From contig NC_060024.1 of the NCBI RefSeq assembly GCF_021134715.1, positions 4,898,001 to 4,962,000 on the forward strand: a stretch of DNA of 64,000 nt, in the 5' to 3' direction. Made by a program: the position numbers and the translations under genes. Below are positions 32,700-44,381 of the stretch, piece by piece (within the stretch, counting starts at the first letter, position 1; the number at the start of each line of letters is the position of its first letter). Origin of the DNA: Daphnia pulex (taxonomy: Eukaryota > Arthropoda > Branchiopoda > Diplostraca > Daphniidae). The notes beneath the pieces are model-generated. The model made no database searches, was not told the DNA's origin, and saw only the letters and a program-made list of their open reading frames with translations.

Positions 32700-35270
32700 T
32701 GTCTCTGTGAAGTGCAATTTTTAATGCGCTGAGTTATATAATGTTCATTTGAGAAAATTTAACTATTATGAGTTTCATACTGTACCTGTGAAATTTAAGT
32801 ATTGTGAGTCTCACATTGTAAGTGAATAATTTGACTATTTTATGTTTCATATGGTAACTGAAGAATAAAAATAAATTTGAGTTTTTTTCTAAAAAAATAC
32901 AGAGTCTCTTTATTTTATAACAAATAGTGCGTGTTTCATTAATATTCAATTATTCATCCATGTATGCATCAGCGGTGAAATTAAAAAAGAACGAGGATAT
33001 TATTCGTATATCAGACGTTTATAACGCATCTCAATTGTTCCGTTTACATCTCAATCCCGTCCAAATCCCGTCCAAGGTCCATCCCATGGGAACGGATAGG
33101 GACCGCTATCGGATCTTGTCGAAGCGGACATTGGCCATACGTAAAAGACGTCCAAGGAATGTAAACTTGGGAATCTCAGACGTCTCAAAGTGACGTATTT
33201 GGGACGGCAGTGTGCTATCTGGGAAATTCCAGATTAATTTGATTAATATTTTTTTTTTATTATATTCCTCTATCCGTTATATAAGACTTCTTTTAATTTC
33301 ATTCCACCTAGCAATTTTTTCTATCCATCAATTTTACAAGTAGCTAGTTTTACATTGTAACAAATTTTTGATTTGTGTATTTTAAAAAACTCTATAGGCT
33401 ACCTCCGAACAATACAGACTGCAAAGGGTATGCCTAGCCCTAAGCAAAGAGAAATTTGGTTCCTTACAAAAGAGCTGAGGTCCTGTGAGTTGGAATCTCA
33501 TAGTTCAATATTTATGTTCGCAAGTTTTTCTTTCTTACATCAACACAACGCTGTAAGCCTTCATATTTTCCTAATTTTGTGTCAAGATTAACCATTTTTT
33601 TTGTAAAAATTTTAATCTCCCAAATAACAACAAATTTGTAGACATTAGGGGCATTTTAAACGAGCAATTTTTTTCTTCAATTCTAGATTGGTCAGCATCA
33701 AGCTTCGGCTTCTGTTGGCTCCCTCTTCTTATTAATAAACTTCAAGGCTGGATCACCGCGATAAACTTTTTACCCGGTACTACCGTTACCGCGCACTACC
33801 GCGTTAGTTCTCAGTACCGTGCGGTAGCGTTTGTTTTCACGCCATCTAGTGCTGTTTTTTAACACAATAGCAAAACAACAGATGGTGCTCTAATATTTCT
33901 GGAGTAATCCATCAGGCCTTTGTTAGATAACCAATCGTTTCACGTTTTTGGTAGGAATCTAAAATCTTCTAAAAATTTTAATGAACAATTACATTTGGCA
34001 ATTTATGTTATTTATGCTATTTTTTAAACAATTATAAATAGCCGAGAAAAATTTTTCCTTGCCTTATCGAAAATTGGTCGCTAGATGACGTGGCGAAATG
34101 AAGTCGATTGATGATGAAAATATTTAGAAAATAGTGTCAAATTTTCTATATTTTTAATCGTTATTAACTCTGTTAATGAAGCACAGATTTAAAAAAACAG
34201 GACGAGATATCTGTAAAGGGGGGCAAAATATTTCATTCTGAAAAATAAGTTTTTTTTTAACGGTCTGGTTTACTCGAAAACTACAATTTCTGGTGGGCCA
34301 CCTTAGTTTTTCTTAAATAACTAAAACAACTATTGCAGGTAGAAAATCAAGAATTCCACAATTCGGTTTTCCACAAAATTCCGAATAAAATAGTTGATTC
34401 AGGGACTAGATGCGACGCCTAGTTAACGTTAATTCCCAAAAAATGAAAAACCCCAAAACCATAAAATCCAGCCTCCTTGAGTGATGGACTAATTTTTAAA
34501 TTGTATTTTTTAAGCGGTTTACATAAATGTTTCCGAGTAGGATTTACATTTATGGTACAATCACGTGCCGTGAATTAATATTCTCTTCGGACATTTGTAC
34601 TTATGGCTTATGGTGTTAACACAACATGTTTGTTTTTTTCTACGAGAACAAGTAATAAACCTAGTAATATTATCCCGTCATCTCAGATTGTGGGTATACG
34701 TAATTCCTAAGTCTTTTAAAGTATTTAAAAATTATATTTATGTGATTTATAATATAAATACATCATAAAAGTAACAACTAATTCTTTGTACATTTTATTT
34801 TATACTTTTGAATTGATCACATATTAGACGAGTGGAGTGATAATGTAGTACAGGAAATTTATTCACTGCCACCACACAGAAAGTGTGCCTGTCACTTGTT
34901 AAACCACATTGCGACTGTCGATTGTGAGACTGCTCCCAAACATGATTCATATTGTTGCGACTCGTCTCTTTTCGCTCGGCACTCTTTATGAGCCTCCGAC
35001 TCAATTCAACTTTAACACAAAAATACAAAAAGACCTTGTGACCAAGGTCTACGCGGAAAGGCAGAAGTCATCTCGTCTTCGCCTGAAATTGTGAGTCATT
35101 CGAATACTGCGAATTCAGTCCGAATTTCATCCGTAACAATATATTCATCACTTAATTATCGATCGACTTTTTCCAAGCTCCAGACTCTCTTTTTTATAAA
35201 CAAAGTCGTAGTACTTTGGCTTCTGAAAAAAAAATAACTTTTAGGTAACCATTTTACAATTACCCAAAAA
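32700..35270. other. No gene recognised; possible hAT 5' region
   Basis: A basic open frame at 32927-33193 (TLAIRKRRPRNVNL) has no known motif. At about 33765-33835 there is a cluster of TACCG/CGGTA repeats that resembles the G/C-rich CGGTA motifs near the right end of the hAT at 36.3 kb. The rest is A+T-rich and featureless. Confidence 0.4.
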
Positions 35271-35275
35271 GAATC

Positions 35276-36200
35276 ATGACTCAGCTGTTTCTTTTGATAG
35301 GAGGTGTTCTGTTTGTCATTCCAAATGTGACACGCTGGAAGGCTTTGTTTTATTCTGTCGACCACGTAGTTAAACTACTCGACGCCAATGGAAATATTGA
35401 ACAACAAGAGAAAGTGTCAGAAAACCTTAATTTACTTTGTGAGCATCATGGGATCGGAGATTTTTAATCACAAGAAATTTTGTTTATGCAAGAATTTGTA
35501 TTCTTATGCTATAGCGTTAGATGTTTTACAGGGCGAAACTGGAAACAAAGTCACAGCTGGTCATTTAATACCAGCCATAGTTGTTATCAAAGGAAAAATG
35601 CAATAGCTTAGGAATTCAAAGAAGCTTATTGTTTGCGAGCCACTAGCAGATGCTTTGCTTAAGGGGATAGAAAAAAGATTCAATAATTACTTTTTCTCTG
35701 ATGAACTTCGACTTGCTTCCGTCATTAACCCAAAATTTAAATTCAATTGGTTGTCAGATGGATACTCTTCAGAATAAGAAATTGATGCCAGTAAAATTAG
35801 TTTCATCCCTGAATTAAAAAGAAAAATAGAAATCATGATCTAGGCTGATACCAAAGCGATTTCAGGTGCGACTAATAATATAATTTGCCTAGATATTAAT
35901 TTGCCCATTGACCCTAAAGAATTTGTTTCGCCTCTTAAACCTATCTTCAGCCAAATGCCCATTTTTTCTCCTGCGGATGATGAAATCAGTAGATTTTTTC
36001 AATCCAAAACTACTAATGATCTCAGATGCCTCGATTATTCTTTTCCCTATATCCGTAAATTAGTTATTCAATTGAATACTGGTTTGCTGTGAAGCGCCGC
36101 AGTAGAACGGCTTTTCTCTCTTGGTGGCAGAGTCTTAACTCCTATGCATACGCAACAGAGTGACCAACATTTAGAATCGCTGGTTTGTCTTAGATAAAAT
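35276..36200 (+). pseudogene. Second hAT-family transposase, C-terminal half
   Basis: From 35276 the frame gives NVTRWKALFYSVDHVVKLL (hAT Thr-Arg-Trp block). It is followed after frame changes by ELRLASVINPKFKFNWL (about 35705-35755). The hAT dimerisation domain lies at about 36045-36195: FPYIRKLVIQLNTGLL, a TGA, then SAAVERLFSLGGRVLTPMHT. Stops interrupt the frame at several places, including within the Leu-(Pro/x)-Ser-Ser-Ala motif. The N-terminal BED finger was not found. Confidence 0.8.
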
Positions 36201-36289
36201 GCTTGCCTTTTCTAGATAAGAGTTGTATTCATACATGAAAAAATAAATTTTGAATGAAAAGTTTGTAATTTTTTTAGTCTAAATATGTT

Positions 36290-36434
36290 TCCAAAGTATC
36301 GGTACCGGTATCGGTATTGGTATCGCGATACTTTCGAAAATCAGTACCGGTAACGCGCGGTATCGACGATAGAAAAAAAACGAGTATCGGTATCTATGTC
36401 GCCAGTATTATTTTAAGTATCGTTAACAACTCTG
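36290..36434 (+). mobile_element. Probable right terminus of the second hAT element
   Basis: 36297-36395 carries repeated (A/G)GTATCGGTA motifs and the region ends at 36415-36434; reversed, it reads CAGAGTTGTTAACGATACTT. A CAG-GTTG-AACG-TAC start is typical of animal hAT termini. The left terminus could not be delimited. Confidence 0.5.
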
Positions 36435-36439
36435 TTTTT

Positions 36440-38770
36440 TTCTTTAATTCAAAAACGGAAACGAGTAGAAAAAACTTTTTGACCGGCAAAGTTAAGCATT
36501 TTCTATCAAACCTTTTCTTGCTTTCCTTTTTGTGTCATTAATCGTAAGTCCTAGTGTAAAGGTGCGACAAGTAGGTAAGTGAATATTTTTAGCTGTACAA
36601 TATTTTTTAACAGCAGTATCTACTAAGAAACACTTTGACTCAAAGAGGGCTAGTTGAATCAATAGTTATTTTTCTTACTATGTCACTCACCTCTGTAGCA
36701 ACTTTGTTTCCAATATATACTTTTTTTTGTTTCTACTTTATTGATTTATGAAAAAAATTGTCTGCTCGTCAAGTTCAAACCTTTCTGCACCAATAATGGC
36801 TTCAGTAAGACCTTAACAAGAGCCTTATGCACTGGACTCAGAGGCTGGAATGCTTGAAGTGTGACAGCTTTCATTGACCAGGGGGCAATCACAACGGAAT
36901 CTTTTGTAATTGCAGAAGCAGTTACGGAATTGAATTTCAGGAATGCTACAGCGCATATTAGAGCAGGATACACTCCAAATCAGCAAGAAGTTGACCGGGG
37001 TATAAATATGTCCGTAATTCCCATTTCTATTCACTTAATTACAAAATGATAATAAACTTTAAATTCTGATTGTAATTATTTTTAAGACTACGACATCGGT
37101 CGTATATCTAATCAATCAAATTTTTATGTATCACTAAAACATCTTGATTTCAAATCTACCTCCAGATACCACTAAAAAAAGAATTTAAAGCAGCGGTCGA
37201 CATGTTTTTTCCGATATATTGTTGCAAGCTATTCAAAGGTAGGGCCAAATCATGTTTCGAATAAAAACGATACTTCCTTGATGCTAAGACAAATTGGGAT
37301 AGAAGAAAGCACTAAATGTCTTGTAATAATATTTATTACAATATAATTACGTATTCTGCGAAGAGCATTTACAGAAGTCAAAGAGGCAGATCGTTTTTTA
37401 TACGAATGATCCCTTAAATACTCCCTTAAGGATTTCGATCGTTTTCCGACCATAAATTTTTTTTGCAAGTGCCCGCCTAACACGTTCTTAGTTAATGATA
37501 TCATTTACCCTTTTGGTAACAAGGAAATAAAAACAATTTAAATATACAGGGAATTTAACAGTGCGTTTATATTCTCCGCAGCATGCAAACGAATTTTTGG
37601 TTCAGTAGGTCTCGCTTTTGTACAGAAACGAAGTAATTTGTCCCATTCCAACTTCAATAAACTCGTCTTCATGAAACAAAACGGCATGTCATCTAGGAAA
37701 TGGAAGAGTTCTCCATCGAAGACTCACCAAAAATAATCAATTTTAACTTTGTGTATTTTATTACTTGTATTCTTTGGTCTAAATTTGAGATTTGACGCAC
37801 TCACATTCTATGTTAGACTTAGACTCTCACGAAAAAAAATTTGAAAAAATACACCGTTTTTTTGTCAAAGGTATTCCATCAATAAAAATAACTCGGAAAT
37901 CAGCTTGAGAAATGTTTTCTTAATGGTTACTTTAAATCAAATCATGAAGTAATTTTACTGCGTTAATTCCAATTTCTTTTTGTTTTGATTGTATCGTTGA
38001 ATTGTTACGATGATTGGCACTGACATTGCTGCTGACAAGATGAATGTATTAATTGTATTTGTTTTTGTTTGTGTTGATTGAAAGATTTACACGATCACAA
38101 CTGAAACAAACCCTTTTTCAGTTAAATTGTCTTGTTGTACCCAACACTTTCTCACGTTTTCTGACTCTGCTAGCTGAGCCAGCTGAAACAGTGAAGCCGG
38201 CTGATGAAGACGGAGATGAGGCCAGGGGGGCACTTTTTCACATGGGCAAGCCCGTAACAACTAGCGGCATTTTTTTCAGATTCAACAACTGATTTGTTGA
38301 AAAAAGTGCTATTGACTCATTAGCCTTTTGAGTTTTGATCCAGCTCATTGTCGTAACATGGCTGGAGAAAGTGACCATTACGAATAAAATAAAGAAACGG
38401 TGACAGGCCCCAGATTTCACCTGTGTACGTATTTTAACGAGGAGGGTGACCGGATAAGCAAAATCCCACCCAGTTTGTCGAAAAAAGGGGTCTTAAAGTC
38501 CTTGGTGAGAGATTGATACACTGAAGAGAGTGAGGCTAGCCGGAAAAGATACTTAGCTAAACTCTCTACTTTGCTAGTAAGCATGTCCACCCATTGAATT
38601 GTATTTTTAATGGTTTTATGTTTTACAATTCTAGCTATCAGCAACATTTAAAAAAAGTGATGCCCACTCCCTGCTTTCAGATCAAATCCAATCAACATGC
38701 CTAGCTGTTACCCAGAGTAAAATCAATTCCCCTCATCTTATTGATTTTATTTGCTTTCTATTATTTTCTG
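36440..38770. other. No gene recognised
   Basis: Short frames at 36746-37049 (either strand) and 37250-37504 (minus, basic) look weakly coding but match nothing I know. About 38170-38280 has an acidic coding-like stretch (EPAETVKPADEDGDEARG) with plausible splice borders on both sides; its gene is unknown. Confidence 0.4.
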
Positions 38771-38773
38771 CAG

Positions 38774-39722
38774 CCAAACTATCTATGGAAAGCATTGGGA
38801 ATCCAATCGATGGCCATTCAAATGTATCCACCATCAGTAAAAACAATTTCCAATTCAACATGGTCGGTCCTCACATGTAAACCCTATTACAGGCTACTGA
38901 AACTTGGCAGCGTATTGCCAGAGATCTTTCGGTGCACTGTTCAAGAATTCCACGTAAGTAATTACATGTAACATTTGGTGTTATAAATTTTTATTACAGT
39001 CCATTACTTACAGATGTTGTTTTTAGGTCCTGGTCCACTGCCCAAAAACCTTCTGATCTACTGATAAAATAGGATAATCTTCATGAGAAAAGAAAAGCTA
39101 TTGCTGTTGGGAAAAAACCACCTGTTGCTCAATTGACATCAGTATAGCAAGGAAACAAGGTGAGCTAAGACTGAAAAAAGGGAAAACATGACAGCTGGAG
39201 AAATCAAAAGATGGGATGCACTACGAAGTGGGATATAGTTTGTTATGACAGTAATTATAATAAGTTTGTTTCAAACTTTTGTTTATTTTCAGAAAAACAT
39301 TCAAACAAGCCCTAAGTCTGTCGGAAACTCTTCCATTAACATCAGCCTTGCAAGACAGGTTACACCACCAGGTTCATTGGCAATTTAAAGGGGTTTTAAC
39401 AGTGTAAGGCCAACTAAATTGTTAATTTTATATATTTGAAGGTCAATCAGAGAAGGCCCACAATTCTAGTTCTGCTGAAAAATATAAAGAGATGCCATGC
39501 AAAGCTTTAGAGAGGCATAACGGGCAATCTGATGCTTCCAGCGAAAATACGTGCGCTACACATGAAAATTCTACTGATGCAACTGTACCAGAAGGTGACC
39601 AGGTTCAGCCCATCACAATTCGATTTGGTCGCGCTTCTCGCCCAAAGAAGCTACCTGCTAAGCTTGCTTCGTTGAAAGCCAAAGTTCAATCGGGCAGCAA
39701 ATACGTTGCAAAGAATAAATGA
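38774..39722 (+). pseudogene. Myb/SANT-like DNA-binding protein remnant
   Basis: Exon 38774-38953 includes a stop and then ATETWQRIARDLSVHCSRIP, ending at a GTAAGT donor. The next exon, from 39027, in one frame encodes KPSDLLIKWDNLHEKRKAIA. Trp-x-x-Ile-Ala followed by a Lys-Trp-x-Asn-Leu helix is the layout of animal Myb/SANT-like domains. The two exons do not join in frame. A final open segment (about 39440-39722) is polar and ends in a basic region (FGRASRPKKLPAKLASLKAK), TGA. The role as a DNA-binding regulator is inferred from the fold pattern only. Confidence 0.4.
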
Positions 39723-39726
39723 GGAA

Positions 39727-42100
39727 ATTGCATCGATAAAAAAGTATGAAAAAAGGTCAAGAAATAAAAAAAAAAGATATGAATACACCTAAAATTATCA
39801 ATGTTGAATTCATATTACAGCTTCCCAAATAAGAGAAATAGATTCAGTGTGGCAACTGCAAGCAATTGTATTTTAACGTTTACAAAGGGTAGAAAAGGGG
39901 GTGAGAGTAGCAAAATGAGGGGGGACAGCATTGCAACATGTGAAGAAATTGGGTGCGAAAAGGACATTTCCGTCAGCGAAACCAGGGCAGAGCCATAGAC
40001 TCCTGGTCGGTTCACGGCTGTGTTGGCTTCCCCATCTCGGTTTTAGGGTAAACGTTAGTAAGAGTTTACTTATTTAGAATGAACCCAAGGGGGGATTTTT
40101 ATGTGCTAAGATTTCATGAAAATACTTTTTAAACAAACTATTTTTCCCATAAGCGCTGTGTTAAAAACGGAAACACTTTTTCGCGCGGAAAAAATATGTG
40201 TTTTCGTTTGATTTTTTTTTGCACTGTCACTAAATTTATTCATAATTGCACCAAAATTGATACAATCAGAGAATGAAAGATTTACTACAATTTCATTTTT
40301 TTTATCTTTTATTTCCACCAGAAAGTGTGCAAACACGGGTTTTAAAAAAATTCAAATCACTTTTTAAAACTTGTTCTACACGATATTTTTCACATGGATT
40401 TTGAACAAAACTATATTGTAATGATATAAACGGTGCTCACGAAAGAAATAACTGTTTATAATTTGTTTTGGGTCAAATTGCTTATTTGACTATACTATAT
40501 CTGTTGTGACGACCATTAAGATGTTCTTCCCTTTCTGATTATGGAATACATGCAGATTAGGTTCCACTTCGAGTCAAAACGCTACAGAAATAATTTGTTT
40601 GCGTCCTACAATAGTTCAGTACATACTTATAAGAAAATAACAAAAAACGTTTAATTTGTCTTATTTCTATTATTATGTATTCAAATCAAAACTGATCAAA
40701 ACTTTGTTTTTTATATCGTTTAGAAATAAAATACTCCAGTTTGTCTGATCGACTGAAATCACTTAATTCTGTTGTTCATTTTAATTATTTTCATTTTGTC
40801 AACTAATTTAAATGACTATATTTAGTTAGACAGATTAACAATATAACACGCTGCATTTAAAAATTCAATTTATTCCTGGATTAAAAGTCACAGTAGTCGC
40901 AGTTTACCGCCTAAAAGTTTGAAATTATTCTCTTTTTCCCGCAAAAGATGGCGCTGCTCTCATGTAAGAAAAATCTTCAGAGACTTATGGAGAAAAAAGA
41001 TACAAGTTGGGCAACCATCTTTTCTATACCCCTGGTGAAACAACCAAGTGGTGTGTAGTACGATACACTTCTATTTTTTATTAGGTACATTTCCACTTCT
41101 GATTTTAAACTTTAAATTTTTTCCAATATCCGGCAACCTAAAAAATGAATAACAATTGTGCGGGTAAAAAATAAAAAACGGCATTGGGCACAATTCAAAC
41201 CCAAAAAAAATCTCCTTTTGGTTTTTTGTGTAAGCAGCTATCGTATGCATACGATAGCTTAACAGGAAAACCTTTCTGAACGAGGATCTCAAACGGCAAC
41301 ACAATCCAGGCCGAAAACCGCAGACAGGCTGCTGATGGTTGTGCCTCACTCATATCCTTGATCCTCAAGGGTTTGATCCGTTAGATCCCCAAAGGCTCAT
41401 TGCCGAGGACCACACTTGATTGGGCTAGGAGCAAGCAGCAGCTCCTTTTTTGTTCTATCTTTTTGTTCCATCTTCTGATCTGATTGCCATTGCCGACGCT
41501 TGTGCTCGACATTCATTCAAAACTTTGGGAAGATGCTGTAAAACTACTAGATAATTCGACAACTCTCAACAACACAGCCACTTCAGTAAATAAACGTGTC
41601 ATGATTTCACAAGAATACCTTGATAGTTGGGTTCTTGGTAATTAATTCATTGAATATAGACTGTAATGTATTTCTTTCATTAATGTAAATATTTCTTTTT
41701 ATAATTTCCTCATTGTTGACGTATTACCTATATTTACCGCCGAGAAGCCGGGTTTCCAGCAACTAGTTCATAATCTAGCCCCGAATCTAACCTAACTACG
41801 TGAATGAAAAATTCATTCACGTTTATTTTCTTGTTTTATTTTATGTTTAAATAAGAAAAGAAAAGAAAATAGAAGTTTAAAGAATAAATAATTGTTTCAT
41901 GTTCGCTTTTGTCAATAAAATCTTGAATCTTGATGACAACATGTATTTTGGAAACATAGTTTATTTTTGTATTTTAATTTTCTGATATGATTTAGCATCG
42001 TATTAGACTGATGTACTACACTAGCCTACCAGCAGTGTAATTTCTTTTTCAATTGTACAATCTACTTCCCGCGTTTGTCGGACAACTGGACGAGATATAC
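39727..42100. other. No gene recognised
   Basis: A+T-rich. A roughly 50-codon coding-like tail (HSKLWEDAVKLLDNSTTLNN, ending LGN and TAA at about 41643) could be a terminal exon, but no domain is evident. Confidence 0.4.
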
Positions 42101-42117
42101 GTGAGTTTGTTATATTG

Positions 42118-42256
42118 ACCGCTAGATGGCGCAAATTGTGAGAAAAATGATTTTGAGTTTTATTGCAAAAATTTTAATCGCGATCAAACTCAATTGTTTG
42201 AGTTTGATCGCAAGATCAACTCATCGTCTTTTGAGTTTAATCGCGATCAAACTCAA
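42118..42256. repeat. Cluster of palindromic TTGAGTTTGATCGC motifs
   Basis: 42180-42193 and 42198-42211 form a perfect 14-bp inverted repeat with a 4-nt spacer. 42231-42256 forms a second, nearly perfect 26-bp palindrome from the same motif. Just upstream, 42118-42132 (ACCGCTAGATGGCGC) resembles the arthropod CTCF core. An open frame running through this (42126-42383) is probably incidental. Confidence 0.85.
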
Positions 42257-42707
42257 AAAAGTGATCGGACGGCAAGAGCCTACAGCGCAAGCTGCCCTTC
42301 GTTCATTACTAGGTGAGGCTCCACCTCTCATCTCTGACTCGGAATTTGAAGCGGGAATTGCGTTGCTAGTTGCATTTTTTTAGTAGGCCTAAACCTTTTA
42401 TATATGTGTCATCCCAAAAACTCAAAAAGAACAAACTCCTTCCGTTTAAATCGGTTTATATGGCCGGTTAGGTTTTAATAGCTTTAGTCAACAGGGGCAA
42501 AGGGATGCTATGGATCATCACTAATCGTTCTGGATCGTGAAGTTACTCTTCACGGTCAACCCCATAAAAATAAGTTTGGTTACAAAGCAAGTTTTTGTTT
42601 TTCTATTTGTTAGTAAAACAAGTTTTTGTTTAAATTATCAACCGTATATGCAAAACAAAAGAAAAGAGAATCCACGACCAAAAGAGAAATCATTCAGACG
42701 AATAGGC

Positions 42708-42935
42708 CTACTGGGCGTTTATTCCCATCTGTTCCAAATTATTCCTCTTTGAAATCAGTAGCCTAAGTGCTCCAAGCGTAATTTTGGTCGGTGAGATCTT
42801 TAATGTGGTTTCCAAATCCTCGATGATTGCCTTCCCTTCCGCCAACTCTGTTTTCGTTGCTGATAATGCCAGCAAGGGACGAATTTCTGTTATAACATAT
42901 CCTACAAGGAATTTCTCGTTGTTCATAATGTGCAA
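42708..42935 (-). CDS. Small open frame of unknown nature
   Basis: About 75 codons (VITEIRPLLALSATKTELAE and later ALRLLISKRNNLEQMGINAQ), starting just 17 nt beyond the metalloproteinase stop. Amphipathic and coding-like, but no family is recognised. It might be an alternative terminal exon. Confidence 0.25.
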   Translation of the reverse strand: MHIMNNEKFLVGYVITEIRPLLALSATKTELAEGKAIIEDLETTLKISPTKITLGALRLLISKRNNLEQMGINAQ

Positions 42936-43536
42936 GTTACCTTTTTTTTAATTATTCCTTTTCAAATTTCTTCATGTCTGATGCGATTTCTTTCGAAGTT
43001 TCATTCATTTTCGCGCCATAAATTTCCTTTTAACAAATAATGAAAATTAGCGAAATCGTTTCAGCATAAAGTGTTATGTACATTCATTAGTTGAGTACAA
43101 CACGAAAATGAGTGTATACCTGTATTTTGTTTATGTCGTCGGTTTCCAATTTGAAATCAGTGGGGTAATCGTGGATTGAGTGCATATAACAGCCGTTTGG
43201 ACTTTGGAATCTTTCAGTCCAAGTACATGGTCAAATTGGTATGTAGCCAACTGGAACAGATTTGTACCTGAATCAATGTGTTTTGTAACGATAAGATCTA
43301 CTTCATAAGCTCAAAACACGCAGGAGCAGTATATCCGCAGTATATGCAAAATCAAGGGAATTTCGCTGATGAAAATGTTTATACCGTTACTGCTGCTGCT
43401 CCAACTGCTCCATGTTTCGGCTTCATCGAAATGTACTATGCCTTTATAATCCAAATTTGAAAGGAAAGCGTGAGCCAAATCGCCACCCGGACCGTCAAAC
43501 GATATATCACCTGTCCCGTCGGAATAAGCGCCAAAT

Positions 43537-44381
43537 CACTGTTAAAAAACTTCCCAACTATTTCGGGGTTAAACGCCCTAAATTCTCGGCAACTGAGATC
43601 TGGGGTTCCCAAACCCGAAATATTTGTATCGTATCGCAATACGAAACGTTCGGGGTTGTACAGAAGACAAATAAAAGATGCGACTTAGGCCAGAATCGAA
43701 CCTTCAACCTTTGACTTGCTAGCTCAGCTCGCTAACCACTTGACCAATTGACTTATAATCACAATATATATTTATGAATTTGATTTGATTTCCTGTACGT
43801 AAGGACTTAGAAAGTTTTATAGTCTTTGTTAGTATAGAAAATAAGAGTTAGAGGGTAGCGGGCGTGTTTGTCGAAAATACTAGTACTTAGACTTAATATT
43901 ATACGTTAGAATACTTACGTTTTCAGAAATCGATATAATTTTTAAGGAAAGGGATGCATGCTTGAAAATATTTCAAGTTGGAAAATTGATCTACTTGACA
44001 AGTAGTTTGCAAATACTTTGATTAATATAAAAATGAATAAACTATAAAAATTTTAAATGTACTTGAAATAATTCTATCGCTGCTGCATAGTTTATAGAAA
44101 AGCTGAACTTTTCATTATGTCTCTGCCGGTTGCCGACGGGATTACTTTGCTAATCATGACTAAAATCTATGTCCCAAGTAGGCTTATATATTATACACTC
44201 CCTAAATGTCTGGCCATGCCAAAAATTTGGGGGTAATTTTCCCCAAATATTTGTAGTTAAATCTGAAAAAATGAAAGTGGTACGTAAAACCCCAGAATTT
44301 TCGAAAAAAGTCAAAATTTCGTGCATTTACAAATTTTTGGTGGTTGACAACCCCCAAAAATTGGTACCCTTTTTAACAGTG
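43537..44381. mobile_element. TIR element copy 1 (845 bp), inside MMP exon 5
   Basis: Terminal inverted repeat CACTGTTAAAAA at both ends. About 97% identical by eye to 47511-48356. Removing it restores an in-frame MMP exon exactly (9 nt on one side, 152 nt on the other), so the ends are well defined. There is no target-site duplication at this site. The element is noncoding and contains a tRNA-like segment plus a GGGG/CCCC-containing stem near 44230-44255. Superfamily unassigned; the CACTG start recalls CACTA/Chapaev elements. Confidence 0.92.
43683..43755 (-). other. tRNA-like segment within TIR element copy 1
   Basis: On the minus strand: TTGGTCAAGTGGTTAGCG (A-box-like) about 30 nt before GGTTCGATTCTGGCC (B-box and T-arm). 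Its equivalent in copy 2 is at 47656-47731. It looks like a captured or ancestral pol III promoter; no intact tRNA cloverleaf was established. Confidence 0.6.

Noticed and set aside
42126..42383. 85-codon frame through the palindrome cluster
   Set aside because: Its N-terminal half is the translated palindromic repeat; no family recognised.
43412..43714. Plus-strand open frames across the MMP exon and TIR element start
   Set aside because: The minus strand carries clear MMP motifs and splice sites here; the plus frames are antisense shadows.
43537..44381. Helitron identity for the 845-bp element
   Set aside because: It has inverted termini and lacks a CTRR 3' end with hairpin; only the missing target duplication was suggestive.
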